From contig NZ_LZZS01000018.1 of NCBI RefSeq assembly GCF_014170335.1, positions 1-57,847 on the forward strand: a DNA stretch of 57,847 nt, read 5' to 3'. Of the stretch, positions 24,006 through 32,878 are shown one piece after another. The stretch comes from Achromobacter sp. UMC46. Lineage in GTDB: Bacteria > Pseudomonadota > Gammaproteobacteria > Burkholderiales > Burkholderiaceae_B. Position 1 is the first letter of the stretch. Each line of letters begins with the position of its first letter. The notes beneath the pieces were generated by a model. The model saw nothing but the letters and a program-made list of their open reading frames with translations. It was not told where the DNA came from and made no database searches. A program made the translations under genes and the position numbers.

Positions 24006-24833
24006 TCAACCCAACGCCTGCGCCAGGCAGCGCGCCACGGCCGTCCCGTGCAGCTTGCGGTGGTGTTCATCCTTGTCCTGCATGACGCCGGCCAATTCCT
24101 TGGCCAGCAACGTCTCGTCCAGGGCGGCCAGGCCCTGCTGCGCGATGCGCGCCGCCAACTGGGGCAGCAGCTTGGGCGCGCCGTCCAGGGCGCCCACCGC
24201 CACGCGCGCCGTACCCGTCGCCGGATCGAACCAGGCGGCGCAACTGGCCTCGGCGAACTCGCCCGTCTTGCGGCAGAACTTGTAATAGCCCCAGCGCGCC
24301 TGCGGCCCCGGCACCGGAATGTGCACCGCCGCGATCAGCTCGTCGTCGCGCAACCCCGTCGTGTAGGCGCCTTGCATGTAGCCCTCGGCCGGCAGCATGC
24401 GCACGCCGTCCGGTCCCGCGATCTCCAGCGCCGCCCCCAGCCCCACCACCGTCAGCACCCAGTCGGCTGCGGGATCGGCGTGCGCCAGGCTGCCGCCCAG
24501 CGTCCCCCGGTTGCGGATGGCGCGGTAGGCGATGCCCGGGGCCACCTGCTGCAACGGGGTGCCGCGAAGCAGCTCGTACACGCCGTCCTCGATTTCAGCG
24601 TGCGTCACGGCTGCGCCCACGCGCAGCATGCCGCCCTGGCGCGTGACGGTCCGCAGCTCCGGCAAACCCGAAATGTCGATCACCACAGGCGGGCGCGCCA
24701 GGCGCAGGTTCAGCATCGGCCCCAGCGACTGGCCGCCGGCCATCAGCTTGGCGCGGCCATCGTGTTCGCGCAGCGCGCTCAGGGCTTCCTGCAATGTGCC
24801 GGGGCGCGCGTAGTCGAATGCGGCGGCCTTCAT
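24006..24833 (-). CDS. Molybdenum hydroxylase FAD-binding subunit (CoxM type)
   Basis: A 275-residue FAD subunit of the xanthine dehydrogenase/CO dehydrogenase family. The FAD pyrophosphate-binding segments are KLMAGGQSLGPMLNLRLARP and a second GTLGGSLAHADPAADW; residues PGIAYRAIRNRG lie between. It passes electrons from the iron-sulfur subunit to its acceptor. It overlaps the large-subunit gene by four bases (ATGA) upstream, and its stop lies 11 bases before the chosen start of the small subunit. In this context it is the middle component of a picolinate hydroxylase. Confidence 0.9.
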   Translation of the reverse strand: MKAAAFDYARPGTLQEALSALREHDGRAKLMAGGQSLGPMLNLRLARPPVVIDISGLPELRTVTRQGGMLRVGAAVTHAEIEDGVYELLRGTPLQQVAPGIAYRAIRNRGTLGGSLAHADPAADWVLTVVGLGAALEIAGPDGVRMLPAEGYMQGAYTTGLRDDELIAAVHIPVPGPQARWGYYKFCRKTGEFAEASCAAWFDPATGTARVAVGALDGAPKLLPQLAARIAQQGLAALDETLLAKELAGVMQDKDEHHRKLHGTAVARCLAQALG

Positions 24834-27229
24834 GCCATCACCTCGGCGGCGGCCTGAACCGGCTGCTTGCCCTGCGCGATGGCGGCCAGCACCCGCGTGG
24901 GCGACAAGGGCGTGCGCAGCAATTCCGCCGCGCCAAGCGGCCGCAGCGCGTCGTTGACCGCGTTGAACAGCACGGCCGGCGGCGCGATCGCGCCCCCCTC
25001 GCCCATGCCCTTGGCGCCGAATTCGGTATGCGGCGACGGCGTCTCGAAATGGTGCAGGCGCATGTTGGGGACTTCCGTGGCGCCGGGCAGCATGTAGTCC
25101 GCCAAGGTCGACGCCAACGGCTGGCCGTTCTCGTCGTAGGGCGTCTCTTCATAGAAGGCGGTGCCGATGCCCTGGGCCACGCCACCGATGGTCTGGCCTT
25201 CTACCACCATCGGATTGATCATGGTCCCGCAATCCTCCACCACCACGTAATCCAGGATCTCGACGCCGCCCGTGCCCGGATCCACCGCCACCACCGCCGC
25301 ATGGGTGGCGTAGGTGAAGCAACCCGTGTCGACCTTGGGCTTGTAGCCCACCGTGACTTCCAGGCCGCTGGGGTCGACGTCGGGCGGCAACAACTGCGGC
25401 CGCAGATACCAGGCGTCCGCCACGTCTTTGACCGACACCGATTTGCCGCCCGCCTCCAGGCGGTCCTCGTTCCAGGCCACGCCGGCGGGATCGGCCTGCA
25501 GCAAGTGCGCGCCGATATGCGTCAGCCGGGGCAGCAGGCGCTTACAGGCCTGCGACACGGCGCCACCCGACATCACCAGCGAGCGCGACGCGTAGGTGCC
25601 AGTGGAAAACGGCGTCTGCCCCGTATCGCCGTGCAGCAGCTTGATGCTGCCCACGTCGACGCCCAGGATCTCGTTGGCGATCTGCGCGAATGTAGTCTCC
25701 ATGCCCTGCCCGTGGGAATGCACGCCGACCCGCAACTCCAATCCGCCGTCGGGCGTGACGCGGGCCGTCGCCTGGTCAAAGCCCGGAATCACGGGCGTGC
25801 CCCAAGCGGCGAACACGGACGTGCCGTGCGCGGCCTGCTCGGTGTAGGTCGCAAGGCCCACCCCGATCAGGCGGCCGTCGGCTTCGCCGCGCCGCTGGCG
25901 TTCGCGCACCGCATCCACGCCGATCATGTCCATGGCCTGCTGCAAGCTGGCCGGATAATCGCCGCTGTCCAAATGCTTGCCGGTGACGTTGACGAACGGC
26001 ATCTGGTCGCCCTGCACCAGGTTTTCCTGGCGCACCTCCCAAGGCTCGCGTCCGACTTCGCGCGCGATCGCGTCCATCGTCAGTTCCATGGCGAAGCACA
26101 CGCCAGTGCGCGCCACGCCCCGGTACGGCACGAAGCCGGGCTTGTTGGTGGCCACCGCCCGCGTGACGCAGCGGTAGCCCTTGAAGGCGTACGGACCGGG
26201 CAGGTTGCCGATGGCTTGCCCCGGTTCCAGGCCGATGGTGAACGGCCACACCGAATAGGCGCCGCCGTCGATGGTGATCTTGGCGTCCAGCGCCAGCAGC
26301 TTGCCGCGGCGGTCGGCGTAAGCCACCATCTCGTAATGGTGTTCACGCGAGTTGGCGCCCGCGGTCAGGTGTTCGCGGCGGTCCTCGATGAAACGGAACG
26401 GCCGCTTGAAGGTCTTGGCAAGCCAGGCCACGCACAGCTCTTCCTGCTGCAGGACGCACTTGTATCCAAAGGCCCCGCCCACATCCGGCGACACCACCCG
26501 CACACGGCCCTGCTCCAGGTCCAGGCACTGGGCCAGCACGCTGCGGATCATGTGCGGCACCTGCGTGGCGCTGATCACCACCAGCTGGTCGGCCTGGTGG
26601 TCCCAGTACGCCAGCACCGCCTTGCCCTCCATCGGGACCATGCATTGGCGCGCCAGGTCGATCTTGCGCCGGACCACCACGTCGGCCTGCGCCGCGTATT
26701 CATCGAACTGCTTATCGGCGTTGAGCGTGACGAAGACGTTGTCGCGCCATTGCTCATGCAGCAGGTCGCCCGTCGCCGCCTGCGAGCTGTCCACGTCCGC
26801 GTATACCGGCAGGTCGTCGTAATCGACCTCGATCATTTCGGCATAGTCCTCGGCTTCGGCGCGCGTCGGCGCAAACACCATGGCGACGGGTTCCCCCACG
26901 AAGCGCACCTTGCCGGAGGCCAGCGGCGGCTGGGCCGACGCCTGATAAGTAGGCAGCGTCGAATCGGCCACGATGTCGCGCGCATCGGGCATCGCCTGAC
27001 GCAGGAACACGTTGCCGGCCACCGCGTCGGCCACGCGCACCGCCGAAATGCGCGCATGCGCAAGCGGGCTGCGCAGGAACGCGACTTCGCTCAGGCCCGG
27101 CATGGCCATGTCGGCCACGAAATTGCCCTTGCCGTGCAGGTGGCGCGCATCTTCCTTGCGCGGCACCCGCGCGCCCACTCCCTGCGGCTTGCCCGGCCGG
27201 CCGTGCGTATTGGCGTGTTCTGTCGTCAT
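24830..27229 (-). CDS. Molybdenum hydroxylase large subunit, probable picolinate hydroxylase
   Basis: A 799-residue molybdopterin-binding catalytic subunit. Cofactor-binding motifs include DVGGAFGYK (249-257) and GAKGMGEGG (738-746), whose E744 matches the essential active-site glutamate. The loop at 368-374 is PYRGVAR, not the AYXCSFR of true CO dehydrogenase, so CO oxidation is unlikely. Relatives hydroxylate N-heterocycles next to the ring nitrogen with water as oxygen donor. With decarboxylase, Rieske oxygenase and dihydroxypyridine genes nearby, the likely reaction is picolinate to 6-hydroxypicolinate (PicA type). It follows the TRAP binding-protein gene after 22 bases. Confidence 0.88.
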   Translation of the reverse strand: MTTEHANTHGRPGKPQGVGARVPRKEDARHLHGKGNFVADMAMPGLSEVAFLRSPLAHARISAVRVADAVAGNVFLRQAMPDARDIVADSTLPTYQASAQPPLASGKVRFVGEPVAMVFAPTRAEAEDYAEMIEVDYDDLPVYADVDSSQAATGDLLHEQWRDNVFVTLNADKQFDEYAAQADVVVRRKIDLARQCMVPMEGKAVLAYWDHQADQLVVISATQVPHMIRSVLAQCLDLEQGRVRVVSPDVGGAFGYKCVLQQEELCVAWLAKTFKRPFRFIEDRREHLTAGANSREHHYEMVAYADRRGKLLALDAKITIDGGAYSVWPFTIGLEPGQAIGNLPGPYAFKGYRCVTRAVATNKPGFVPYRGVARTGVCFAMELTMDAIAREVGREPWEVRQENLVQGDQMPFVNVTGKHLDSGDYPASLQQAMDMIGVDAVRERQRRGEADGRLIGVGLATYTEQAAHGTSVFAAWGTPVIPGFDQATARVTPDGGLELRVGVHSHGQGMETTFAQIANEILGVDVGSIKLLHGDTGQTPFSTGTYASRSLVMSGGAVSQACKRLLPRLTHIGAHLLQADPAGVAWNEDRLEAGGKSVSVKDVADAWYLRPQLLPPDVDPSGLEVTVGYKPKVDTGCFTYATHAAVVAVDPGTGGVEILDYVVVEDCGTMINPMVVEGQTIGGVAQGIGTAFYEETPYDENGQPLASTLADYMLPGATEVPNMRLHHFETPSPHTEFGAKGMGEGGAIAPPAVLFNAVNDALRPLGAAELLRTPLSPTRVLAAIAQGKQPVQAAAEVMA

Positions 27230-27251
27230 GACTGCCTTCTGCCTCCCGGGA

Positions 27252-28355
27252 TCACTTGGCCTGCGACTTCGCCACGGCGGCGAAAGTGTAGTTGTCCAGC
27301 GGGCTTTCGGCGACGCGGAACCAGCCGGCCTGGTCCACCTGGAACTTCTTCCAGTCCGGATAGATCGCGGCGAAGTCAGGGTTCTTGGCGGACAGCTCCA
27401 CCCACAGTTCCTGTGACGCGTTGTAGGCCGCGTCCATCACTTCCTTGGGGAAGAAGCTGACTTTGGCGCCGCCGGCGATCAGCTTGCGCAGCGCCAGGGG
27501 GTTGCGCGCGTCGTAGTTGGCAAGCATGCGCATGGTCTGTTCGCCCGCGGCGGCTTCGAACGCGGCCTGGTAGGCCGGGGGCAGCGCGTCCCAGGCCTTG
27601 TCGTGCACCATGCTGGTGATCGAGGCGCTGCCTTCGAACCAGCCGGGTGAATAGTAGTAAGGCGCCACCTTGTTGAAGCCCAGCTTCTCGTCGTCGTAAG
27701 GCCCGATCCACTCGGCGGCGTCGATGGTGCCCTTTTCCAGCGCGGGATAAATATCGCCAGGCGGAATCTGCTGCGGCACCGCGCCCAGCTTGGACAGGAC
27801 CATGCCGCCGATGCCGCCGATCCGCATGTTCAGGCCCTTCAAGTCGGCGACCGACTTGATCTCCTTGCGGTACCAGCCGCCCATCTGCACGCCGACGTTG
27901 CCACAGACGTGGTTGACGATGTTGTACTTCTTATAGAGTGCGCGCAGCATCTTCAGGCCGCCGCCGTAATGGATCCAGGCGTTGTGCTGGCGCGCGCTCA
28001 ATCCGAAGGACAGTCCGGTATCGAACGTCAGCGCCGTGTTCTTGCCGATGTAGGCGGTGCTCAGCACGTGGTTGCATTCGACCGTTCCGTTGCTGACCGC
28101 GTCCATGTTCTGCGCCGCGGGCACCAGTTCGCCGCCAGGGAACGCGCGGATCTCGAACTTGCCTTCCGTCAGTTGCGACACGCGCTTGCACAGCTCTTCG
28201 GCCGAACCGTAGATGGTGTCCAGGCTCTTGGGCCAGCTGGTCGACATGCGCCAGCGCACCGCCGGGGCGGATTGCGCGATGGCGGGCATGCCCACCGTGG
28301 CAAGTCCGGCGCCGGCGGCGCCAGCGGCTTGTGCGAGGAAACGGCGTCGTTGCAT
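27252..28355 (-). CDS. dctP: TRAP transporter substrate-binding protein (DctP family)
   Basis: A 367-residue periplasmic binding protein with an N-terminal twin-arginine-like signal (MQRRRFLAQAAGAAGAGLATVGMPAIAQ). The mature part has the DctP pattern of the group paired with long DctM subunits: RWRMSTSWPKSLDTIYGSAEE, MDAVSNGTVECNH, PGDIYPALEKGTIDAAEWIGPYDD and MVHDKAWDALP. It is the first gene of the leftward operon, preceded by a good promoter with PicR-type boxes. DctQ and DctM genes are the last two, so the TRAP system brackets the hydroxylase genes. Confidence 0.9.
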   Translation of the reverse strand: MQRRRFLAQAAGAAGAGLATVGMPAIAQSAPAVRWRMSTSWPKSLDTIYGSAEELCKRVSQLTEGKFEIRAFPGGELVPAAQNMDAVSNGTVECNHVLSTAYIGKNTALTFDTGLSFGLSARQHNAWIHYGGGLKMLRALYKKYNIVNHVCGNVGVQMGGWYRKEIKSVADLKGLNMRIGGIGGMVLSKLGAVPQQIPPGDIYPALEKGTIDAAEWIGPYDDEKLGFNKVAPYYYSPGWFEGSASITSMVHDKAWDALPPAYQAAFEAAAGEQTMRMLANYDARNPLALRKLIAGGAKVSFFPKEVMDAAYNASQELWVELSAKNPDFAAIYPDWKKFQVDQAGWFRVAESPLDNYTFAAVAKSQAK

Positions 28356-28441
28356 GTAGTGCTCCCGATCTGATTAGATTGAGTCCCCTTGGACCCGTCT
28401 CAACCCATGCCAACGCCGCTATTTTTAGACTGAAAAAAACG

Positions 28442-28473
28442 TTAGCACACTGAATTGTTGATCAGCATACTGA
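28442..28473 (-). promoter_or_regulatory. Paired PicR-type operators at the dctP-hydroxylase promoter
   Basis: Two 12-bp boxes with centres 20 bp apart: TTAGCACACTGA (28442-28453) and TCAGCATACTGA (28462-28473). The second covers the -10 element of the dctP promoter. They fit TCAG-N4-CTNN read on one or the other strand, the motif reported for PicR of Alcaligenes faecalis. The layout predicts repression by blocking RNA polymerase. Confidence 0.75.
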
Positions 28474-28492
28474 CAGTAATTTTGAGTGTCAA
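28464..28492 (-). promoter_or_regulatory. Sigma-70-type promoter of the dctP operon
   Basis: On the minus strand a perfect -35 TTGACA (28487-28492), a 17-base spacer and -10 TATGCT (28464-28469). The start of transcription would be near 28457, about 100 bases before the dctP ATG. The gap 28356-28661 contains no gene, only this promoter and four operator boxes. Confidence 0.7.
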
Positions 28493-28615
28493 CAAGGTTA
28501 ATCCCGACTTCGAAACGCGTGAAAACCCTGCGTTTCCAGCCGCTTACGAGCGCACTGCAAGCCGCCGGCAATCAGGCCTTCGGGGAAATCCCTAGCTCCT
28601 GCCTTGATTTTTTGG

Positions 28616-28648
28616 GCAGTACACTGACGTCATTACTCAGCATACTGA
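28616..28648 (+). promoter_or_regulatory. Paired PicR-type operators before the Rieske operon
   Basis: GCAGTACACTGA (28616-28627) and TCAGCATACTGA (28637-28648), centres 21 bp apart. The second ends 13 bases before the ferredoxin ATG. Its core is identical to the box at 28462, so the divergent operons are under the same control. Confidence 0.72.
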
Positions 28649-28661
28649 TTAGAGAGACAAT

Positions 28662-28976
28662 ATGAACTGGATCCGCATTGCCTCGACCGACCAACTGACC
28701 GACGACGACGAGGTCATCCCCGTCGCCGCCGGCGAAAAACAGCTGGCGCTATATCGCAGCGACGGCGAGTTCTTCGCGTCGGACAACGTCTGTACGCACG
28801 CCTATGCGCTGCTGTCCGACGGCTATCTGGAAGACGGCTGCATCGAATGCCCGTTGCATCAGGCCAGGTTCGATATCCGCACCGGCGAAGCCAAGTGCGC
28901 CCCGGCCACCAGCGGCATCCGGGTGTACCCGGTCAAAGTCGAAGGCCAGGACATCTACGCGAACGTGCAGGGTTGA
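28662..28976 (+). CDS. Rieske-type [2Fe-2S] ferredoxin component
   Basis: A 104-residue ferredoxin that delivers electrons to a ring-hydroxylating oxygenase. The Rieske ligands are CTH (in DNVCTHAYA) and CPLH (in CIECPLHQARFD). It is the first gene of a four-gene rightward operon (ferredoxin, reductase, alpha, beta), preceded by two PicR-type boxes. The next gene starts two bases after its stop. Proposed electron carrier of the 6-hydroxypicolinate 3-monooxygenase (one of the PicB1-B4 components of Alcaligenes faecalis). Confidence 0.9.
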   Translation: MNWIRIASTDQLTDDDEVIPVAAGEKQLALYRSDGEFFASDNVCTHAYALLSDGYLEDGCIECPLHQARFDIRTGEAKCAPATSGIRVYPVKVEGQDIYANVQG

Positions 28977-28978
28977 CC

Positions 28979-30280
28979 ATGGCCGACGCCGACTCGATCC
29001 TCATCATCGGCGCCGGGCAGTCCGGCGCGGTAGCGGCGGCGGCCTTGCGCGACCTGGGCCATGAAGGTCCCATCACGCTGATCGGCCGCGAAGCCCATGC
29101 CCCCTACGAACGCCCGCCCCTGTCCAAGGCCGTGCTGCAGGCGGCCGAGGCGCATGCGCAGACGGCCGTCCATCCCGGCGGCTTCTATGAGCAGCGGCGC
29201 ATCGCGCTGCTGACCGGCGCCGAAGCGGTTCGGCTGGATCCTGCCGGCCATCTTGTCCATCTGGCTGACGGGCGCAGCTTGCGCTACCACCGCTGCCTGC
29301 TTGCGACCGGCGGCCGCGCGCGCGAACTGCCCAACCTGCCCCGCGGCACCCCCGGCGTGCATTACATCAGAACGCTGGATGACGCGGCCGCGCTGCGCGC
29401 CGGCCTGACGCCAGACGCGCGCGTCGCCGTCATCGGCGGCGGCTTCCTGGGCCTGGAAGTCGCCTCTACCGCGCGCGCGCTGGGGGCCCGCGTGACCGTG
29501 CTGGAAAGCGCCCCGCGCCTGCTGGAACGCGTGCTGCCGCCGGCCTTGTCGGATTGGCTGGCCGAACGCGTCCGCCACGCCGGCGTGACGCTGCGCCTGG
29601 ACGCGCGCATGGCGCGCTGCACCCGGCAGCCCCATCCAGACGAGTCGGTCCGCCATCAAGCCCGTTTCACGATCGAATTGCAGGACGCCGCCTTGATCGA
29701 CGCCGACGTGGTGGTGGTTGCGATCGGCCTGGCGCCCGAGGTGTCGCTGGCCGCCGAGGCCGGCCTGGCCCTGGACGCCGCCAACGGCGGCATCGTGGTC
29801 GACGCCCAGTGCCGCAGCAGCGATCCCGACGTCTACGCCGCCGGCGACTGCGCCAGCCAGCACCGGCGTCATCTGAACATGGCGCTGCGGCTGGAATCTT
29901 GGCAGAACGCCAACGAACAGGCGCGCGCCGCCGCCGCCGGCATGCTGAGCCAGCCCGCGCCCGGCGAGCCCTACCCCTGGTTCTGGACCGACCAGTTCGG
30001 CTGCAACGTGCAGATGCTGGGCCTGCCGCAACCGGGCCTGGCCTATGCCTGCCGCGGAACGCCCCAAAGCGGCGCCGACGCGCCCAAGTTCATCTGGCTG
30101 GGCCACCGCGACGGCATCCCCGTCCATGCCATCGCCATCAACGCCGGCGGCGACCTGCGCCAACTGCGCGTGCTGTTCGAACAAGGCTTGCGCATTGATC
30201 CGCTGCGCTACGCCGACGAAACCGTGGCGCTCAAGCCGCTGGTGAAAGCCTGCCAGCAGCACGCGGCCGCCACGCCCTGA
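28979..30280 (+). CDS. FAD-dependent ferredoxin reductase component
   Basis: A 433-residue NAD(P)H:ferredoxin reductase of the oxygenase-coupled type. FAD motif: ILIIGAGQSG; NAD motif: VAVIGGGFLGLEVAS; second FAD motif: DVYAAGDCA. The C-terminal domain (WFWTDQFGCNVQMLGLP) is typical of reductases such as the BphA4 and HcaD group. The ATG at 28979 is chosen because the family N-terminus starts there. It passes electrons from NADH to the small ferredoxin encoded just before it. Confidence 0.9.
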   Translation: MADADSILIIGAGQSGAVAAAALRDLGHEGPITLIGREAHAPYERPPLSKAVLQAAEAHAQTAVHPGGFYEQRRIALLTGAEAVRLDPAGHLVHLADGRSLRYHRCLLATGGRARELPNLPRGTPGVHYIRTLDDAAALRAGLTPDARVAVIGGGFLGLEVASTARALGARVTVLESAPRLLERVLPPALSDWLAERVRHAGVTLRLDARMARCTRQPHPDESVRHQARFTIELQDAALIDADVVVVAIGLAPEVSLAAEAGLALDAANGGIVVDAQCRSSDPDVYAAGDCASQHRRHLNMALRLESWQNANEQARAAAAGMLSQPAPGEPYPWFWTDQFGCNVQMLGLPQPGLAYACRGTPQSGADAPKFIWLGHRDGIPVHAIAINAGGDLRQLRVLFEQGLRIDPLRYADETVALKPLVKACQQHAAATP

Positions 30281-30315
30281 ATTCCATTGTTGCCCCGCCT
30301 CGACAGGAGCTTTCC

Positions 30316-31605
30316 ATGTATCAATCACAAACCGTCATCGGCCGTACGGTAGCCATCAAGGACGCCACCCTGGCCGACTGTGTCTGGCCGGAAGACGCGC
30401 TGCACTACATCCCCGACTGGGTCTATACCAGCAACGCCGTCTACGACCAGGAAATCGAAAAGATCTTCCACGGCAAGACCTGGAACTACGTGGCCCTGGA
30501 AGCCGAATTGCCGAATCCGGGCGACTACAAGCGCTCTTACGTGGGGCCGACGCCGGTGGTGGTCTCGCGCGCGGAGGACGGTTCGGTCAACGTGTTCGAG
30601 AACCGCTGCGCGCATCGCGGCGCCGAGTTCTGCCGCAACAGCCAGGGCAACGCGAAGGAATTCGTCTGCCCGTACCACCAGTGGTCGTACGATCTGAAGG
30701 GCAATCTGCAAGGCATCCCCTTCAAGCGCGGCGTGAACCGCGAAGGCGGCATGCCCAAGGACTTCAAGAACGAAGAGCACGGCTTGCGCAAGCTGCACGT
30801 GACCACGCGCAACGGCGTCATCTTCGCGTCCTACAGCGCTGACGTCGAACCCATCGACCAGTACCTGACGCCCGAGATCCTGACCGACTTCGACACGGTC
30901 TTTCCCGGCAAGAAGCTGAAGATCCACGGCTACTACCGAAATGAGCTGCCGTGCAACTGGAAGATGTACCACGAGAACCTGAAAGACCCGTACCACGCGA
31001 CGCTGCTGCATTCGTTCCTGGTCGTGTTCGGGCTGCTGGTGGCCGGCAACAAGTCGGCCATGCTTGTCGACCCGGTGCACGGCCGCCACGGCACCATGGC
31101 TTCCGCCAAGAGCGAGGACAAGTACGCCAGCGTCAGCGAAGAGAACAAGAAGGAAATGCGCTCCTTCCATGACGGCCTGCATCTGCAGGACGACCGCTTC
31201 CTGGAATTCGTGAAGGAATTCGATTCTCCCTGGTCGGTGACGATGCAGACGGTGTGGCCCAACCTGATCGTGCAGCGCGAAATGAACACGCTGGGGGTGC
31301 GCCAGATCGTGCCCAACGGGCCCGACAGCATGATCATGCAATGGACCATGTTCGGCTACGAGGACGACACGCCTGAAATGGAGCGCCACCGCCTGCGCCA
31401 GGGCAACCTGATGGGGCCGGCCGGTTTCCTGGGTCTGGAAGACAACGAAGCCATGAAGTTCGTGCAGGAAGGCGTGCGGCGCGCCAGCACGGACGTCAAC
31501 GTGCTGAAGCTGGAATCCGGCAAGCAAGGCACGTCCAACACGCTGATTTCGGAGGCCGCGATCCGCTCGATGTACAGCTACTACCGTGGCGTGATGGGCT
31601 TCTAA
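30316..31605 (+). CDS. Rieske non-heme iron oxygenase alpha subunit, probable 6-hydroxypicolinate oxygenase
   Basis: A 429-residue catalytic subunit of a ring-hydroxylating oxygenase. The Rieske ligands are CAHR and CPYH (NRCAHRGAEF and FVCPYHQWSY), and the mononuclear iron site is NLKDPYHATLLH. The closest well-known group is anthranilate/salicylate-type oxygenases. The surrounding genes (hydroxylase before, decarboxylase and 2,5-dihydroxypyridine genes after) suggest 3-hydroxylation of 6-hydroxypicolinate to 3,6-dihydroxypicolinate, as described for PicB in Alcaligenes faecalis. The reaction is inferred from context; the fold is certain. Confidence 0.88.
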   Translation: MYQSQTVIGRTVAIKDATLADCVWPEDALHYIPDWVYTSNAVYDQEIEKIFHGKTWNYVALEAELPNPGDYKRSYVGPTPVVVSRAEDGSVNVFENRCAHRGAEFCRNSQGNAKEFVCPYHQWSYDLKGNLQGIPFKRGVNREGGMPKDFKNEEHGLRKLHVTTRNGVIFASYSADVEPIDQYLTPEILTDFDTVFPGKKLKIHGYYRNELPCNWKMYHENLKDPYHATLLHSFLVVFGLLVAGNKSAMLVDPVHGRHGTMASAKSEDKYASVSEENKKEMRSFHDGLHLQDDRFLEFVKEFDSPWSVTMQTVWPNLIVQREMNTLGVRQIVPNGPDSMIMQWTMFGYEDDTPEMERHRLRQGNLMGPAGFLGLEDNEAMKFVQEGVRRASTDVNVLKLESGKQGTSNTLISEAAIRSMYSYYRGVMGF

Positions 31606-31622
31606 GGCAGGAACCGAGAAAA

Positions 31623-32141
31623 ATGAGAACCCGATTCGAATTCACCCCCCGCAAGATCGCCCCGGCGCGCGCCATCGCGCTGCGCCAGGAAATCGAGGAA
31701 TTCCACGCCGAATACTGCGCGACACTGGACGCCGGGCAGGTCGAGGCCTGGCCCGGCTTCTTCACCGAGGACGGCCTGTACCGCGTGACCGCGCGCGAGA
31801 ACGCCGAGCTGGGCCTGCCGGTCGGGCTGGTCTATTCCGAGGGCCGCGGCATGATGCAAGACCGCGCCGTAGCCATTTCCCGCACCCAGATGTTCGCCCC
31901 GCGCTACATGCTGCACCTGGTCTGCAACACCCGCGTGATCAGCGAATCGGCCGACGGCGAGATCGAGGCCCAGGCCGCGTTCATGCTGATGCAGACCCTG
32001 GTGGAAGGCCCCACGACCCTGCACCTGGCCGGCACCTACTACGACCGTTTCACGCGGCAGGACGACGTGCTCAAGCTGAAAGAGCGCCAGGTGGTGTACG
32101 ACACCACCATCCTGGCCAATGATCTGGTGTACCCGGTCTAG
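31623..32141 (+). CDS. Ring-hydroxylating oxygenase beta subunit
   Basis: A 172-residue small subunit with the cystatin-like (SnoaL/NTF2) fold: QEIEEFHAEYCATLDAGQVEAWPGFFTEDGLYRVTARENAE at the N-terminus and the late YDRFTRQDDVLKLKERQVVYDT. It assembles with the alpha subunit, usually as alpha3-beta3, and has no catalytic residues. The ATG at 31623 lies 17 bases after the alpha stop. It is the last gene of the operon and is followed by a strong terminator. Confidence 0.9.
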   Translation: MRTRFEFTPRKIAPARAIALRQEIEEFHAEYCATLDAGQVEAWPGFFTEDGLYRVTARENAELGLPVGLVYSEGRGMMQDRAVAISRTQMFAPRYMLHLVCNTRVISESADGEIEAQAAFMLMQTLVEGPTTLHLAGTYYDRFTRQDDVLKLKERQVVYDTTILANDLVYPV

Positions 32142-32162
32142 GCCGGCGCGCCGTTAACGCCG

Positions 32163-32199
32163 AAAGGGGTTGCGCCGCCAGGCGCAACCCCTTTTTTTC
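32163..32199. terminator. Bidirectional terminator between two pic operons
   Basis: A 14-bp stem (AAAGGGGTTGCGCC with its complement) around a 4-base loop, followed by seven or more T on the plus strand and a short T run on the minus strand. It ends the rightward oxygenase operon and can also serve the convergent leftward operon ending at 32219. Confidence 0.9.
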
Positions 32200-32218
32200 T
32201 GGAAGGCCGCCGACGCCG

Positions 32219-32875
32219 TCAGGCCTGCGTCGCGCGGACCGCTTCCTCGCGCGTCAGCACGGTGGCGTACTTCTGACGCATGTCGAACAGGTTGGCCTCG
32301 TGCGGGCCGATGGCGCGGTCGCCCACGCAGTCCGACACCACCAGCGGCCGGAAGCCGTACTGCATCGCGTCCACGACGCTGGCCCGCACGCAGCCGCTGG
32401 TGACCGCGCCCGCCACCACCAGCGTCTGCACGCCGCGCTGCGACAGCCATGCCGCCAGGCCGGTGCCGAAGAACGCCGACGGCACCGTCTTGCGCACCAC
32501 CAGTTCCCCGGCGGCGGGCGTCAGCTGAGGCACGATCGCGCTGTTGGGATGCGCTTCCTTCAGCGTCAGCATGCCCGGGACCTTCAGCGTGAAGATGTTC
32601 TGGTCGGCGTCGTCGTCCGCGAACACGATACGGCTGTGCGCCACCGGCCAGCCCTGGCGGCGGGCATGCGCCAGCAAATGCGTGGTCTGCTCGATGGCCG
32701 GGGCGATGTTGCCGCCGCCGAAAACGGCCGGGTCGGCAAACCCGTTCACCAGGTCCACGATCAGCAGACCGTAGGGCGGCTTGGGGGCCATCGCAGCGCC
32801 GAAGCCCTGGCGTTCGTAGGCGGAGATATCGTCGTGCATGCGTCGGGTTCCTGGTTCGGAAGTGGGGTGCGTCAT
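32219..32875 (-). CDS. picF: Maleamate amidohydrolase (isochorismatase-like cysteine hydrolase)
   Basis: A 218-residue cysteine hydrolase of the isochorismatase fold that hydrolyses maleamate to maleate and ammonia (NicF/PicF type). The catalytic triad appears as the aspartate in LLIVDLVNGF, the lysine in VVRKTVPSAFFGTG and the cysteine in SGCVRASVVDAMQYG. It is the last gene of the leftward lower-pathway operon, three bases after the dioxygenase stop. An internal ATG at 32839 is an alternative start. The gene name follows the Alcaligenes pic scheme and depends on context. Confidence 0.85.
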   Translation of the reverse strand: MTHPTSEPGTRRMHDDISAYERQGFGAAMAPKPPYGLLIVDLVNGFADPAVFGGGNIAPAIEQTTHLLAHARRQGWPVAHSRIVFADDDADQNIFTLKVPGMLTLKEAHPNSAIVPQLTPAAGELVVRKTVPSAFFGTGLAAWLSQRGVQTLVVAGAVTSGCVRASVVDAMQYGFRPLVVSDCVGDRAIGPHEANLFDMRQKYATVLTREEAVRATQA

Positions 32876-32878
32876 GGC

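Noticed and set aside
22777..27229. True aerobic carbon monoxide dehydrogenase (CoxSML)
   Set aside because: The large subunit lacks the AYXCSFR copper-site loop (it has PYRGVAR), and the neighbours are pyridine-acid catabolic genes.
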